Source of the DNA: Gonapodya prolifera JEL478 | Taxonomy: Eukaryota; Monoblepharomycota; Monoblepharidomycetes; Monoblepharidales; Gonapodyaceae | Assembly: GCA_001574975.1 (NCBI GenBank) | Contig: KQ965773.1 | Location: 291,071-337,788 of the forward strand | Length of the DNA: 46,718 bases | Direction of reading: 5' to 3' | Part shown: in pieces, positions 20,429-30,657 of the stretch | Position numbering within the stretch: the stretch's first letter is position 1 | Layout of the letters: each line of letters begins with the position of its first letter | The notes under the pieces: model-generated | The model's input: the letters and a program-made list of their open reading frames with translations, nothing else | What the model was told of the DNA's origin: nothing | Databases searched by the model: none | Program-made: the position numbers and the translations under genes

Positions 20429-22758
20429 ATGCAACCCCCGTCCTCGCCATCTCGTGCGCACACTCGAGTCTCGCGGAAAACTCCCTCCTCACGACCAGGA
20501 TCCCCTCCTTCGGTGTCCGATAGCGCCCAGGACTCGCGACACGATTCTTTACACAGAGCGACCGCGCTGCTTCACTCCCACTCGACCCAGGCAAAGTTTA
20601 ACACACAAGCTAGACTAAGTCTCTCCCAGATCTCAGTGGTTGAGCTCAGGAATGTCAGACTTGTTCGAAGTCATGAGGATTCCAATTCAAGCTCAATTCC
20701 CGAGTACTCTTCGCCGCCGGAAGACGGCGTTTCAAAATCAAACGGAGTTTTTGATCGCGCGGCAGACTTGGGTGAAAGAATTGGGCCGGACCGCGTGTTG
20801 GATCTTGTGTCAAATGGGAAGACCGGAGGAGCTCTAATGGGTCCGATGGAAGTAGCGAGGGCTACTGATATGCTTGATGTTTATTGGACCATTGTTGAGC
20901 GTGGGTGCCAAGGTGAGCTCACTTTCCGCCCACCTTTGAGTCGCCAGCCATGTTGTCAACGCAAATCCAGACCCCTCGTTTACAAGCACCACGGTACATA
21001 CTACTCTCGTACGTAGATGCTTAGCGTCAGACCTTTTGACGACGCTATATATTGCTGAATGTTATTGCTGACAGAACCCGTCGTGGGCATTTCCGGACGG
21101 GCTCCCAGGGCGCCTATCGTGTCACCAATTCTCTCTTCATATTTTCGCCAGACCAACCATCTATGGAGAGAAACGCACACAAGGTGACACATTTTCGATG
21201 ATAAGCGTCCTTGAAGTCGACCTCCGTGCGCTCTGTTACCTCGGTGCTGAGGTAAGTTCAAGCCTCGTCCAAGCGTACCCACTTCTTGAATTCGGTCGAA
21301 TAGATTCCAGTCTCTGCAACTTTCCTACCATCCACCCCTCTCTTTTCCGTCGACCGCAGGGGCGTCTTTTGTGCCTGTCCTGTGTGCTCCCACACCATCT
21401 CCCGTCTTCCTTTTCCCGCAATCTTGTCACCCCGCAACTCTTCCGATGAGCGACCCAAGCGCGCTTATACCATGGAATCGCTGCTGGGAGCTGTGTCAGT
21501 ACACTCCGCCGCGTACGAATCCTGGATTGCCGCTGAGGAATTACGGAGCAGATGTAGTGAGGCTATCATGGCACAAGATGAACGGCGAGCGCAAATCACG
21601 AACAAGGAGATGGAACGAGATGCGATAAGGCGAGCTGCCGTGAGCGCAGAAAACGAGTTGTGGAAGGTTGTTGCCGAAGGGGAAGAGGGTGAGTTGGAAC
21701 GTTTACTCGTGTTGTTGCATCGTAATAATAATGTGGTTCAACGTGACATCTCCACGATTAGCGATGGCGCAAGTTCGAGCACTCAATGAGAAGATCCAGC
21801 ACCGAACTGCCATCATTGATCGACGACGTAAGGACCTCGAGGCTTCCCGTGAGCGACTTGCCCGCGGAAAGTCGGAGTTAAAAGAGAAACTCCGGTGAGA
21901 GTCATCTGGGCATTTCATTTTTACCCTGGTTTCGTAAATTGATGGGGTTTCCTTGTTGCCAAAGACCTTCTCTACAACCTCTCCTTCATCGTGAACTGCG
22001 CCGAAGGCGTTCTTTAGCCCTCGCTGCCGCAGACGTGTACCCAATTCAACCATCTCCGGGAGATCCCTTGGTTTATGAGATTGCCGGCTTACGACTCCCC
22101 AACTCCTCATATGAAGGTAACTGGTGGTTCAACTCGTCGTATTGTTATCAGCCCCTTCATTTAGGCTGCACACTGTCGTCTCGCAGGTTATCCTCTCGAT
22201 ACCATTTCAATTGCTCTCGGCCACGCTACGCACCTCGCCGTTCTTTTGGGTCGCGCTCTTGACGTCCCCCTTAGATATCCACTGAAGCCGATGGGAAGTA
22301 GGGCGACCGTGCGGGACGTGAGCGGTCGCTGGACCACCCCAGGTGACGAGTGGGTGCCCCTCTGGTTCAGTTGCAATTTTAAGGTATTTGCTGATGTGAC
22401 GTCTGAAGGTTCCCACTGTATGGCCAAGGCGTGGACGCGTTCAGGTTCGATTACGGCGTGTTACTTCTCAACAAGAACGTCGAGCAGGTGAGCACGTCCC
22501 CGCAGCTCCTTTTGGAGCCACACCCCAACCACTATGACTCCCTACGAACAGATCGCGAACCACCTCGGCATATTTGTCGCCGACCTCCGCAACACGCTGC
22601 CCAACCTGCATGCCGTTGTTAACCGGCTTCGCGAAGACGCCGACGCTGACGAGGATACGGGTGCGGACGATGAGGAGCGGAACCAGCGTACGCTTGTGCG
22701 CCAAAATACCGCGAGGCGGCGAGATACCTCGGCGTTACCCGCTGAATTGTCGCTGTAG
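20429..22758 (+). CDS. VPS38: VPS38 / UVRAG (UV radiation resistance-associated) subunit of the class III PI3-kinase complex
   Basis: Subunit of the Vps34-Vps15-Vps30/Beclin complex II that makes PI3P on endosomes and in autophagy. Nine exons (20429-20912, 20971-21008, 21075-21251, 21304-21688, 21762-21894, 21965-22116, 22187-22349, 22409-22487, 22552-22758) sum to 1818 nt, 605 aa. A disordered leader is followed by SQISVVELRNVRL, then a C2-like region (DMLDVYWTIVERGCQ, NPSWAFPDGLPGR, SVLEVDLRALCYLGAE). A coiled coil starts at the internal MESLLGAVSVHSAAYESWIA and continues to IIDRRRKDLEASRERLARGK. The BARA-like C-terminus has LALAAADVYPIQP, YEIAGLRLPNSSYEG, YPLDTISIALGHATHLAVLL, FPLYGQGVDAFRFDYGVLLL and ADLRNTLPNLHAVVNRL, then an acidic tail and TAG at 22756-22758. 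LPNS and the FDYGVLLLNKN block are diagnostic. A degenerate copy of exons 3-5 lies at about 39.8-40.5 kb. Convergent with the ankyrin gene. Confidence 0.9.
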
Positions 22759-22902
22759 ATATGACACATGTTTCGATGTTTTGAGGCGATGGCGGTGCCT
22801 TCGTCGTTGTTGTTTTGTTCGGTGTAGGAGTATACCGCTGTATTTACTTGTACCGTGATACACATGACATACCCCAAGCAGAATAACGCGCGTTGGTTGA
22901 GA

Positions 22903-24525
22903 CTACACCGCCTTATGCTGTAACTCATGGCTTAGTTCCTGTAAGAAAGCTTCTGCCACCTCAATGTCCCGGGTGTGTACGTTCACTGCTCGCTCCATCG
23001 CTTCCGCTAGTGCCCAGCGCCGCTCTCGTTTTGCCGTCTTCATGAGCGCCCTGCCACTTGTTCGAACGTCAGCCCCCCGCCTGATCAGCAACCGCACCAT
23101 ACCCTCATTGACCACTTCCAGCGCCTTCACCAGCGCGTCGTCATCCCTTGCGTGAACGTCCGCGCCGTGGTCCAGAAGCATTGCAACGATCGCCTCATTG
23201 CCCCCTTCGGCGGCAAGCACGAATGCGTCGTTGAGTGCGTGAATAGGTGCGGCGTCACCAAGATGCTCCAACAGAAGCTGCGTGCTGGCGACGTGCCCGC
23301 GCCGAGCGGATCGGATCAGGGCTGTGTGCACCACGTCCGAGGCCACTGAGAGGTCCACCGATGGGCAAGTGGTGAGGAGCACGCGCAGGGCATCAGCGTG
23401 CCCGTGGACAGCAGCGGACAGGGCTGCGTGTTGGTGGACTCGGGCGCGGGTTGGGTTGGCGGCAGGGGAGGTCGGGGGGGACGCGAGTTCGAGGGTGAGA
23501 AGCAACTCGACCAGGGGTGTGTGGCCCCATCGTGCTGCCTCGATGAGGAGTTCGCCATCGCGAGCGGTGGGGTCCGCCCCCGCGGCGAGGAGGGCCCGTA
23601 CAGTGGCAATGTGGCCCCATTCGGCGGCTTTGAAGAGGGGCTTGTCGTTTTGCACGTGTGGGTCTGCACCTGCGGCGAGGAGGAGTTGGACCACGAGCGT
23701 GTGGCCGAACCAAGAAGATAGTATGAGGGGTTCGTTGTGGTGGGTTTGGGCGTCGGCGCCACTGGCGAGGAGGAGTACGACAGTTGCGGTGTGGCCATGG
23801 CGAGAGGCGAGGACAAGTGCGTTGTCCAGGTTGAGCGTGATGGAAGTCTTGGTGCAGAAATGCAACAGATACTGGACTACTTCTGTACGGCCCCATTGCG
23901 CTGCGGCTGCGATAGCTGCGTTGAGAGCGTCTCTGCGGTCTTGCGATATGGAGTCCTCCAAAAGCAGCCGCATGACTTCGACGCTGCCACCCTCTGCCGC
24001 GACCGCAAGGACTTTGTCATTTTGCACCCGTGCGTCTGCACCGCGCTGTAACAAGAGCTTCACGACGTCTGCGTGACCGTGCGCAGCAGCCTTCATGAGA
24101 GCTTCTTCCTCATACACCCACACCGAAGCGCCATGATCCAGAAGAAACAACACAACCGCGGTGTGACCACGGGCAGCAGCTACAGCCAGAGGGCAAGTGG
24201 GTTCGGATGTTCGTGTTGTGGGGTTATTGAGGATAGCAGCTCCGTCCAGCTCGTGGGACGGTCTGCCGCACACCAAGAGACGCAGGACTGGCATGTTGAC
24301 CACTACTCGTGCACACTCGACGACCAGTGCATGCGCAGTCCATTTGAATCTTCGACGTGCGCGATGTGCAATGGATCGTGGTGATGAAAACGCAAAGACA
24401 AGTTCTCTGCACAGCGACGCCGACGGAAACGCGAGCCGATCTGCGCAATAAAGTCCGATGTGTGCGATGACTTCGCGCGGGAGAGAAAGCAGACGGAAAT
24501 GCGACAGAGAGGTCTCGGTCGACAT
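22903..24525 (-). CDS. F-box-like ankyrin-repeat protein, single exon, 540 aa
   Basis: One uninterrupted frame from ATG (24523-24525) to the stop at 22903, remarkable among intron-rich neighbours. Residues about 10-45 (LLSLPREVIAHIGLYCADRL and following) look like an F-box. From about residue 110 to 500 run roughly a dozen ankyrin repeats of the form AAxxGHxxVVxLLLxxGADxxxxDxxxL, for example ALMKAAAHGHADVVKLLLQR and PLFKAAEWGHIATVRALLAA. The repeats sit at about 33-residue spacing, and one loop is longer, with a Pro/Thr/Ser insert (about residue 350). The role would be protein-protein binding, perhaps as a ubiquitin-ligase receptor. Large families of such proteins are common in chytrid genomes. 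Open frames on the other strand are shadows of the GC-rich repeats. The start lies only about 52 bp from the next plus-strand ATG, a very tight divergent pair. Confidence 0.88.
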   Translation of the reverse strand: MSTETSLSHFRLLSLPREVIAHIGLYCADRLAFPSASLCRELVFAFSSPRSIAHRARRRFKWTAHALVVECARVVVNMPVLRLLVCGRPSHELDGAAILNNPTTRTSEPTCPLAVAAARGHTAVVLFLLDHGASVWVYEEEALMKAAAHGHADVVKLLLQRGADARVQNDKVLAVAAEGGSVEVMRLLLEDSISQDRRDALNAAIAAAAQWGRTEVVQYLLHFCTKTSITLNLDNALVLASRHGHTATVVLLLASGADAQTHHNEPLILSSWFGHTLVVQLLLAAGADPHVQNDKPLFKAAEWGHIATVRALLAAGADPTARDGELLIEAARWGHTPLVELLLTLELASPPTSPAANPTRARVHQHAALSAAVHGHADALRVLLTTCPSVDLSVASDVVHTALIRSARRGHVASTQLLLEHLGDAAPIHALNDAFVLAAEGGNEAIVAMLLDHGADVHARDDDALVKALEVVNEGMVRLLIRRGADVRTSGRALMKTAKRERRWALAEAMERAVNVHTRDIEVAEAFLQELSHELQHKAV

Positions 24526-24577
24526 TATGCTGTGGCCTCCGCCTGCACTTCACTTCTCCCAACCCTTCAGACCAATA

Positions 24578-25675
24578 ATGGTGGCGATGCGGCTTCCGGA
24601 GCAGGCGCAGACGCTTGAGCCAGAGTTCAGAGTAAAGAACCCGCGATCTTCTGTCCTCGGATCGCACATAGCCGATCGGTTCGAGGTGGAGCTCGCTGCT
24701 TGGGGAAACGAGTTTGAGGTGGGATATCCCCGCGTTTTCTCGCCAATCATCGCGCGTATCACCGTTGTTCCGTCCTCTACGTGAGCAAGGTTACCGTACT
24801 GCTCAACCAGCTGGACCCTTCTGTCCCCGCAGACTTTGCGCTACCCCCAGAGCTGGACGTGCTGACATTCGACCAGCTCTACCCTCAAGATTCGAGCAAG
24901 ACAGCTGGATGGAGCCTGAAAGCCGTGCTTTATCGCATATCTGACCAGTACAGGGTGTGTACTAATGAGACAACAGTCACCATCTGTACTCATTTTTCAT
25001 GCCTACTTTCTCAGAATCATGGCGTCCAGACGATATGGAATCTCGGTATCCCTGTCATCGAACGAGCGATATCTGAGCTTAGTCAGCTGAACGTTGGTAT
25101 CGCTTTTCAAGGGGTCTCGAGTTGCTCCAATCGTAACATCTGCTTTCACCAGCCTGACTTTACAGCGAGCTACTCGGCTGTCAGCGAAGAGTACGCAATT
25201 GTAGGTGTATCACCGAATCCTCACTGTCGTAACTCCAAAAAGCAAGTGGTCATTGCAATCTTGCCCCCAGGTTTCATTCCGGGTACCCATCCGGTTGGCG
25301 GCCAGTCAGCAGTACATCGTCAACGAAGTCGTCGGCGGTAAGCACGTTCACCCTTTCCGTACCACCCACCAAACCTCACTCCCTCCGGCCGCCATCACAG
25401 AGCTCACCGTCACATACCACCTAACACTCCCCGCCCGCACGCTCGTCAGCGTCGACCGAAACCTGCAACCAACCCCCGGCTCGCCCCTGCAGGGCATGTC
25501 CCTCGACCGTCTTCCCGACCTGGGTCTCTCTTCGTCTGTCGTCGAGTTCGTCTTGCACGTGCAGGAATTCGTCCAGGGCGCCATCATGAGGCGCGTGGAT
25601 GGCGAGAAGAGGAGGAAAGTGTTCATGCATACGCTGGCGAGGGAGTTTGGGAGGCGAGTCGGCGGGAAATTGTGA
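24578..25675 (+). CDS. Unrecognised multi-exon protein
   Basis: ATG at 24578; first exon MVAMRLPEQAQTLEPEFRVK up to a GTGGGA donor near 24716. The next exon, after GAGCAAG, reads VTVLLNQLDPSVPADFALPP, then ELDVLTFDQLYPQDSSKTAG. A later block reads IWNLGIPVIERAISELSQLN, VGIAFQGVSS, DFTASYSAVSEEYAIVGVSP. After an uncertain join it continues ITELTVTYHLTLPARTLVSV up to VFMHTLAREFGRRVGGKL and TGA at 25673-25675. Beta-rich composition with regular hydrophobic alternation suggests a beta-sandwich-like fold, but no family comes to mind. One join near 25.29 kb is unresolved and could be an intron or a frameshift. Confidence 0.5.
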
Positions 25676-26170
25676 CTGGCGTGGGGTGCTCGTCGAATCT
25701 GAAGCACCCGTCTTTCTGTCATGGCAGTCAACTGCTCGAGATAGACACCACGCTTTACAGAACAATTGCATTCTATATGGAAGTACCGGGCGTGTCCGGC
25801 AAAACCAACGACACTGCATCCTCTGGTATGTTCTCCCAAATCTGGCCATCAACCACCACACTCAACCCCACCTCACACACCCCAGTCGTCCTCATCGAAG
25901 CAGGTGATCTCTTCCCCGACCAACCGCCCACCATCACTCTCGCGTCCACCACGACGTCAAAGCGGCCCGGGTCGGGCATCCCGGAGACCAGGGTGTTGGA
26001 GAAAGTCGCCACGTGGTGGAGGCCGAGGGGCGAGGGCGTCATGGAGGAATTGAGGTGAGTTGTGCCTGTGCGTGTGGGTTGGTGCGAATGCTGAAAGGAG
26101 TGTTCTCTGCAGGAAGAACTTGTTGGAAGCTATTCCGGCATTCTGTAGTGATTTGGCGAGAAGGAAATGA
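25676..26170 (+). CDS. Unrecognised coding segment, possibly the 3' part of the preceding gene
   Basis: Open from at least 25676: LLEIDTTLYRTIAFYMEVPG, later VVLIEAGDLFPDQPPTITLA and VLEKVATWWRPRGEGVMEEL, then an intron (GTGAGT near 26056) and a last exon KNLLEAIPAFCSDLARRK with TGA at 26168-26170. It has no good ATG of its own and follows the previous stop at once in another frame. It is therefore more likely the end of the same gene after a missed intron or a frameshift than an independent gene. Function unknown. Confidence 0.45.
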
Positions 26171-26250
26171 TATCTAATGTATTGTTGAAGGGTGCAAATT
26201 GTCGAAGAACGGTTACAAAGCAACTGAAGCCGGGTGTGGTTTCCAAATGG

Positions 26251-28135
26251 ATGCCAATCACGACAGCTACACCCACGGAAGCACCGGATTCGGAGGAGGA
26301 GGAGGAGAGCACAGATAGCACAGATACGGAGACATCTCAAAAGGGAAAGAAGAAGGGCAAGAAGAAGAAGGGGAAGAAGGTGAGTTGTCCCAAATCACTT
26401 TTGGAGATACTTTGACGAAGCGCTCACACCTCCCGCAAAGAAGGGCTCGTGCTGAATGATCGAGGGGAGCTTGTTACTCCGCGTGAGCTTGTACTGGAAC
26501 GAACGTGAGCTTCAAGCACGGCACGCTGCCCATTACCGTATCGCTCATTCTTCCTTCTGCTCGGCCCCTTGCTCGCCTTAGGATCGCCGCACTGAGGCAC
26601 CATCGCGTCGACGAGGGAGCGCGCAACAGCTCTCGTTTTGCAGAATGAGCAGCTCCTCCTGCGCTGCGAGACCCAGGAGCAGGACGCGCTTGCTGTAATT
26701 GCCGCCGTGCATTGCGAGAGTGAGGACAAAGACGCCAAGGTCAGGGCTCTGCAGGAGCAGGTGGACAAGGAGAAGGAAGCGGCTTCTGCAGACAAGGAGG
26801 CGTTGGTGGTTGATTACGAGAGGAGGATCAGCGAGCTCAATAGCACGATCAGCGAGAAGGACGCGGCGTATAAGGTGCTCCAGCACGAGCACGCGGTGGT
26901 GAAAGGGTTTCGGGTTCGTATCTCTGTTGGAAGGCGGGGTGGGAACGGAGAAGGTTATCAACAAACGTCTTTGTTGGTAGCGCAAGCGACACGAAGTCTT
27001 CAATGAACTCGACACTGTCAAGCGGGACCTTGCCGAGATGGAACGGCGGCATCACGAGACTGTTGCGCGGCTTGAGCGCAAGCACTTCGAAGACACGATG
27101 CGGCTGCAAAGCGAGTCCGAACGAAACATCTCGGAGCGCGGCGACGGCTTCCTTCTCGGCCTTGGAGGCAAGCTCCAAGAGACGACAAAGGAGATTTATA
27201 GAGAGAATGTCAGGATGACGGAAGCGTTGAATCACCACGTGCATGAAAACCAGTCGCTGAAGAAACAGTCGGAGCAACTCAGTGTCGAGAACAAGCAGCT
27301 TCAGGGTGAAAGGGAGATCCATGAGGCAATGGTGCGAGAGAAAATTCTCCAATCGAAAACACTCCACCAAGAGGTGCGGTGTCGAAAATCGGTCCAAGTG
27401 CTGCCGTCAAAGCGATTTGACCCTCGGTTGGGCAGGCTCAAAGCTTGGAGTCAAAGATCAGCAGTCTTGAGCATTTGTTAGGGCACGTCGTGGGCGCATA
27501 CGAGAAGGAACGGGTATCTCTTGTAGAACAAGCCCGCGTCAAGTTCGACGACGCTCAGAGAGAATGTGCCAATCACCAGGAACAGCTGCGACGAAAAACG
27601 AGCGAAATGAAACACATTCGTGTGAGTTACAGGTTTTGTGCCTTTTGGATAGTCTCCATCGACGTGCCCATAACACAAATGAACGTATTGGAAGCGATTG
27701 GCCCAGCACTTGTGCAACCAACGAACGGATGTTGAGGTACTTTGCTGTGATGTCATTTTGTGAAGTAAAATGCTATTGTATCAATCTCGTCTTTCCGTGC
27801 AGCTCTTTTTCATGGACGCTTTGGAGAGCGTACGGTCCAAACTGCTTGCCGAGGCTGATCAGGCACAGCAAGGCTGCCCACAACGCAGCCAAGTCCCTCC
27901 AGGATGTGAGCTTCCCAGTACTATTCCATTTTGTGGTTCGGGCTTTGATGTTGACGATCTGCCCCACGCTCAGCGCTACGGAGCTCGTGGAGTGGATTCC
28001 TTGTATGTGGGCAAACTGTTGGATCATCACCATACGGAAACCCCGGCGTCGGATTTCGAAGCGCTGCCGTGGCATGACAAGGAGCGTGTTTTGTGGTTGC
28101 TTTTGGCGCAAATGAATGGGCAGACTATACTTTGA
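26251..28135 (+). CDS. BBOF1: Basal body orientation factor 1 homologue (BBOF1/CCDC176), ciliary coiled-coil protein
   Basis: BBOF1 sits at basal bodies/axonemes and aligns cilia in animals. The likely start is ATG 26251, followed by an acidic stretch and the Lys-Gly run KGKKKGKKKKGKK typical of the family N-terminus. Next come LVLNDRGELVTPRELVLER and a long coiled coil: DKEALVVDYERRISELNSTI, then after an intron RHEVFNELDTVKRDLAEMER, KHFEDTMRLQSESERNISER, YRENVRMTEALNHHVHENQS and LKKQSEQLSVENKQLQGE. Later exons give SLESKISSLEHLLGHVVGAY, KRLAQHLCNQRTDVE joined to LFFMDALESVRSKLLAEA, and the C-terminal FEALPWHDKERVLWLLLAQM with TGA at 28133-28135. The NVRLxEALxxH and W-x-x-KERVLxLLxAxMNG motifs match animal BBOF1 as I remember it. 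Around 26635 the frame changes at a TTTT run; one T fewer restores it, so this is a frameshift or a sequencing error. Confidence 0.8.
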
Positions 28136-28249
28136 TGGGATTGTCGATGTATTGTAAAGATTGCATAATGCTAGTACAGTTAAGACCAGAGTCACCAGAC
28201 TGCAAGAACTCCTGCCCTATTTCATTCTCGTTGTCAGAAACGCGGAATA

Positions 28250-28817
28250 TCTTCATTTGAAGCGCGAGTTGTTACATAAATAAAGCTGCCAAGAGCTACG
28301 AACGACCTGCACTGAAATCATGGAGACGCCGCCGTGTCTCGTACGCAGCCTTGAGCCGTTCCTGTACGCTCCCAAACCAATCAGTGGCTTTATTGACGAG
28401 TTCGCCGGTCCAGTCCTCGGCTTGAAAAACGTGAGCCTTCGGAATGAGGTCTTCGCACAGAGGCCAGTCCGACGGTGGCCACGAACTTTCACAATTACTC
28501 TCAAGCCAATGTCACAGATCTCCAACGATCCAAGCTACGGCATCCTGGTATCGCCCTACTCCTTGATCCGCTTCTTCCTCTTCAAAGCGCCTGCGACACA
28601 CAATGCCACACAAGGGACTCATCCGAGTTTTGCGTGGGGACGACGGCCGTGGACGCACTCCTGCGTCGTGCCAAGGACCGCGTGCCCAACTACGTGCAAC
28701 TGCACCCGCGAAATCTTGACAAGGGTGTCAAGTGAGATGTACGGCGCAAGGCAGTTTGCGGCGATACATGAGCCGTTGGGGATCTGTTTCATCTTTTATC
28801 AACCGCTCAATGCGTAG
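28250..28817 (+). other. Ambiguous coding locus with coding-like frames on both strands
   Basis: Plus strand: one ATG-to-stop frame of 165 codons (28320-28817) whose end, SSEMYGARQFAAIHEPLGIC then FIFYQPLNA, looks coding. A neighbouring plus frame holds CVGTTAVDALLRRAKDRVPN then YVQLHPRNLDK. Minus strand: a frame at about 28300-28520 reads IPKAHVFQAEDWTGELVNKA then TDWFGSVQERLKAAYETRRR, also convincing. It is joined in frame, through a TGA near 28513, to FEEEEADQGVGRYQDAVAWI. I cannot decide between one plus-strand gene with introns and two overlapping genes. Confidence 0.3.
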
Positions 28818-29013
28818 TGTGGATTTGAGGGGGTGATGGGAGCTTTGGATTTTATGTGATTGCGAAGGAGGGAGGCGGGAGGGCGAAGAGTATCTGAGGT
28901 CGAAACAAGGAGGAAGTAGGCGACATTTTTCAAGGAGCGAGAGCGGGGTGGAGTGAAGTGTGAGCCGGGGCAGGGTGTCGTGTTGAAGAATGTATTTTCA
29001 GTACATGAATGCT
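28818..29013. other. Short intergenic region before the first direct repeat
   Basis: About 200 bp of non-coding DNA; no feature seen. Confidence 0.4.
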
Positions 29014-30640
29014 GCACATATATATGCCGTGGTCCGCAGGGCCCTTCAATTTTCTGCAGTTGAAAGCGAACACTGCCGATTCCTGGCGCAACGTAAGAGA
29101 CAGCCCCGCAGACGCACGGACGGACTGCGCGCACGGTGTGGGATGGGTGCGGTCGCGGGAAGGATGACATCTGGATGTGAGCGAGAGGCACCCCATCGCC
29201 GGCAGAACGGCAGAACTTCGGTGACTGCGGCCAAGGGCAGGGCAGGCACACACACACACACACACTCACACAGCGTGCGAACGCAGTCCAGTCCGCGATT
29301 GCTGCGCGTGTGACGCGGGCAGCGGGGACTCTGCGCCACACAGCCACTCTGCACGCGCAACGCCACGCCGCACTGGAATGCGTTCCCACTCCCGGCGTCT
29401 TCGCACTCTTTTCGCCACACGCGACTGCCGCACGCAGCACTGAGCCTGTCACACGCAGTGCGCACTCGGATCGCGCGATTGGCCGCACCGGCACGCGACC
29501 CGACGCGTCTTTTCGTGGTAGACCGCGGCCGGATTAGGAAATGGAACTGACTGCGACTCTTTGGTGAGAATTGAATTGAAATGCATTTACTAACTACACT
29601 TTGCCCACATCGGGCTGCGTTTTTTGTGGCACGGCCGTGCCTCTCTTACTGCGCGGACACCCGGATTTTTTCGCTGGACGAAATGAAGCCTTCTGCTCTC
29701 AATTCCTCGACCGCTGACCGCACACTCGATACCGAATCCGTAAGTAGCACTCCAATGGACCCGGAAGCGACGCCCGCGGCCTCCATCTGCGCCAGTGTTT
29801 CTCCGTCCTCGTGTCGCTCCCATCCACATTCATGTCCTCACTCTCCTGCTCTCTCCTCCCCCCCACCACCCACTCCGCTCTCATCAACGCCTATTCCTCG
29901 ACATCGTTTTCTGCCTCTGGCCTTGCTGTTGTCCCCATCGCGCCGTGTCTTGACACTCAAACCCACCCGCGACGTTTGGAACTTTCGATTTTTATACCCC
30001 CGCCGCCGATTCGCGCCCGCGTCGAATACCGACTTTTGTACTACACGCGCCTCGAATTCCACCATCGCTGCTTGGATCATTCGTCGCGCTCGGTGGTGCC
30101 GCTGACTCACCACATGTGTGGTCGGTTGACCGACACCCAACTTGAACCACCTCACGTCCACATGGACTTCTTCGCCACTTCCTATCGACTGGGGAATACT
30201 CCAAAATTTGTTTCTCATCGCGCTGGATCGGAATTCTCCCCGGAACCTCGCTGGGTGTGGTGTCGAAGCACCCTCGACTTCAATCACCGCACATGTACCC
30301 ACATCCACACTGTCTTGCTCGGCCTTTTCTGTCGACTCAACTACACACTACTATCTGTTTCTCGTCTTGCCGGCTCGAATTTTCCCCTGGATCCTCGCCG
30401 GATGTCATGTCCACCAACTCCCATCCTCATCTACACCACACCCACAACTCCCCACCCTCGTCTTCCACCCATCGCCTGCCCGACTTTTGTCTACCTCGGA
30501 CCTTTGGACGTCGCGGTCGGCTTTTCTGGTTCTATTTGCTTCCTCCGCACGCTTGCCTTCTGAATCTTCCTGGGTTTTGGTACATCTTGGATGCTTTTGA
30601 ATATTCATCAATGCTCCTGTGTCTTGAATCTGGAATTGAT
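29014..30640 (+). repeat. Direct repeat copy A (about 1.6 kb, C-rich)
   Basis: Similar along its length to 35084-36650 in the same orientation. Matching landmarks include tggtccgcagg near 29031 (35091), ggctgcgtttt..tgtgg near 29612 (35683), gtgcctctcttact near 29637 (35708), taagtagcac near 29740 (35810), tcttgctcggccttttctgt near 30314 (36232) and ctacctcggacctt near 30489 (36519). It contains a CA microsatellite at about 29249-29268. Plus-strand frames are long only because the strand is C-rich and poor in stops; they do not share a conserved frame between the copies, so I read the unit as non-coding. It ends just before the ATG of the USP gene. Confidence 0.75.
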
Positions 30641-30657
30641 ATCATCGGAAGCGCAAA

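Noticed and set aside
23282-24076. 264-codon open frame on the plus strand across the ankyrin gene
   Set aside because: It is the shadow of a GC-rich repeat gene on the other strand; no motif, and repeats on the minus strand explain it.
28500-28530. Selenocysteine at the in-frame TGA
   Set aside because: No redox motif, no known selenoprotein family and no SECIS hairpin that I can see; a mutation, an error or an intron is simpler.
29811-30563. 250-codon plus-strand frame in direct repeat A
   Set aside because: C-rich DNA has few stops. The equivalent position in repeat B is not open in the same frame with similar residues, so a protein is not supported.
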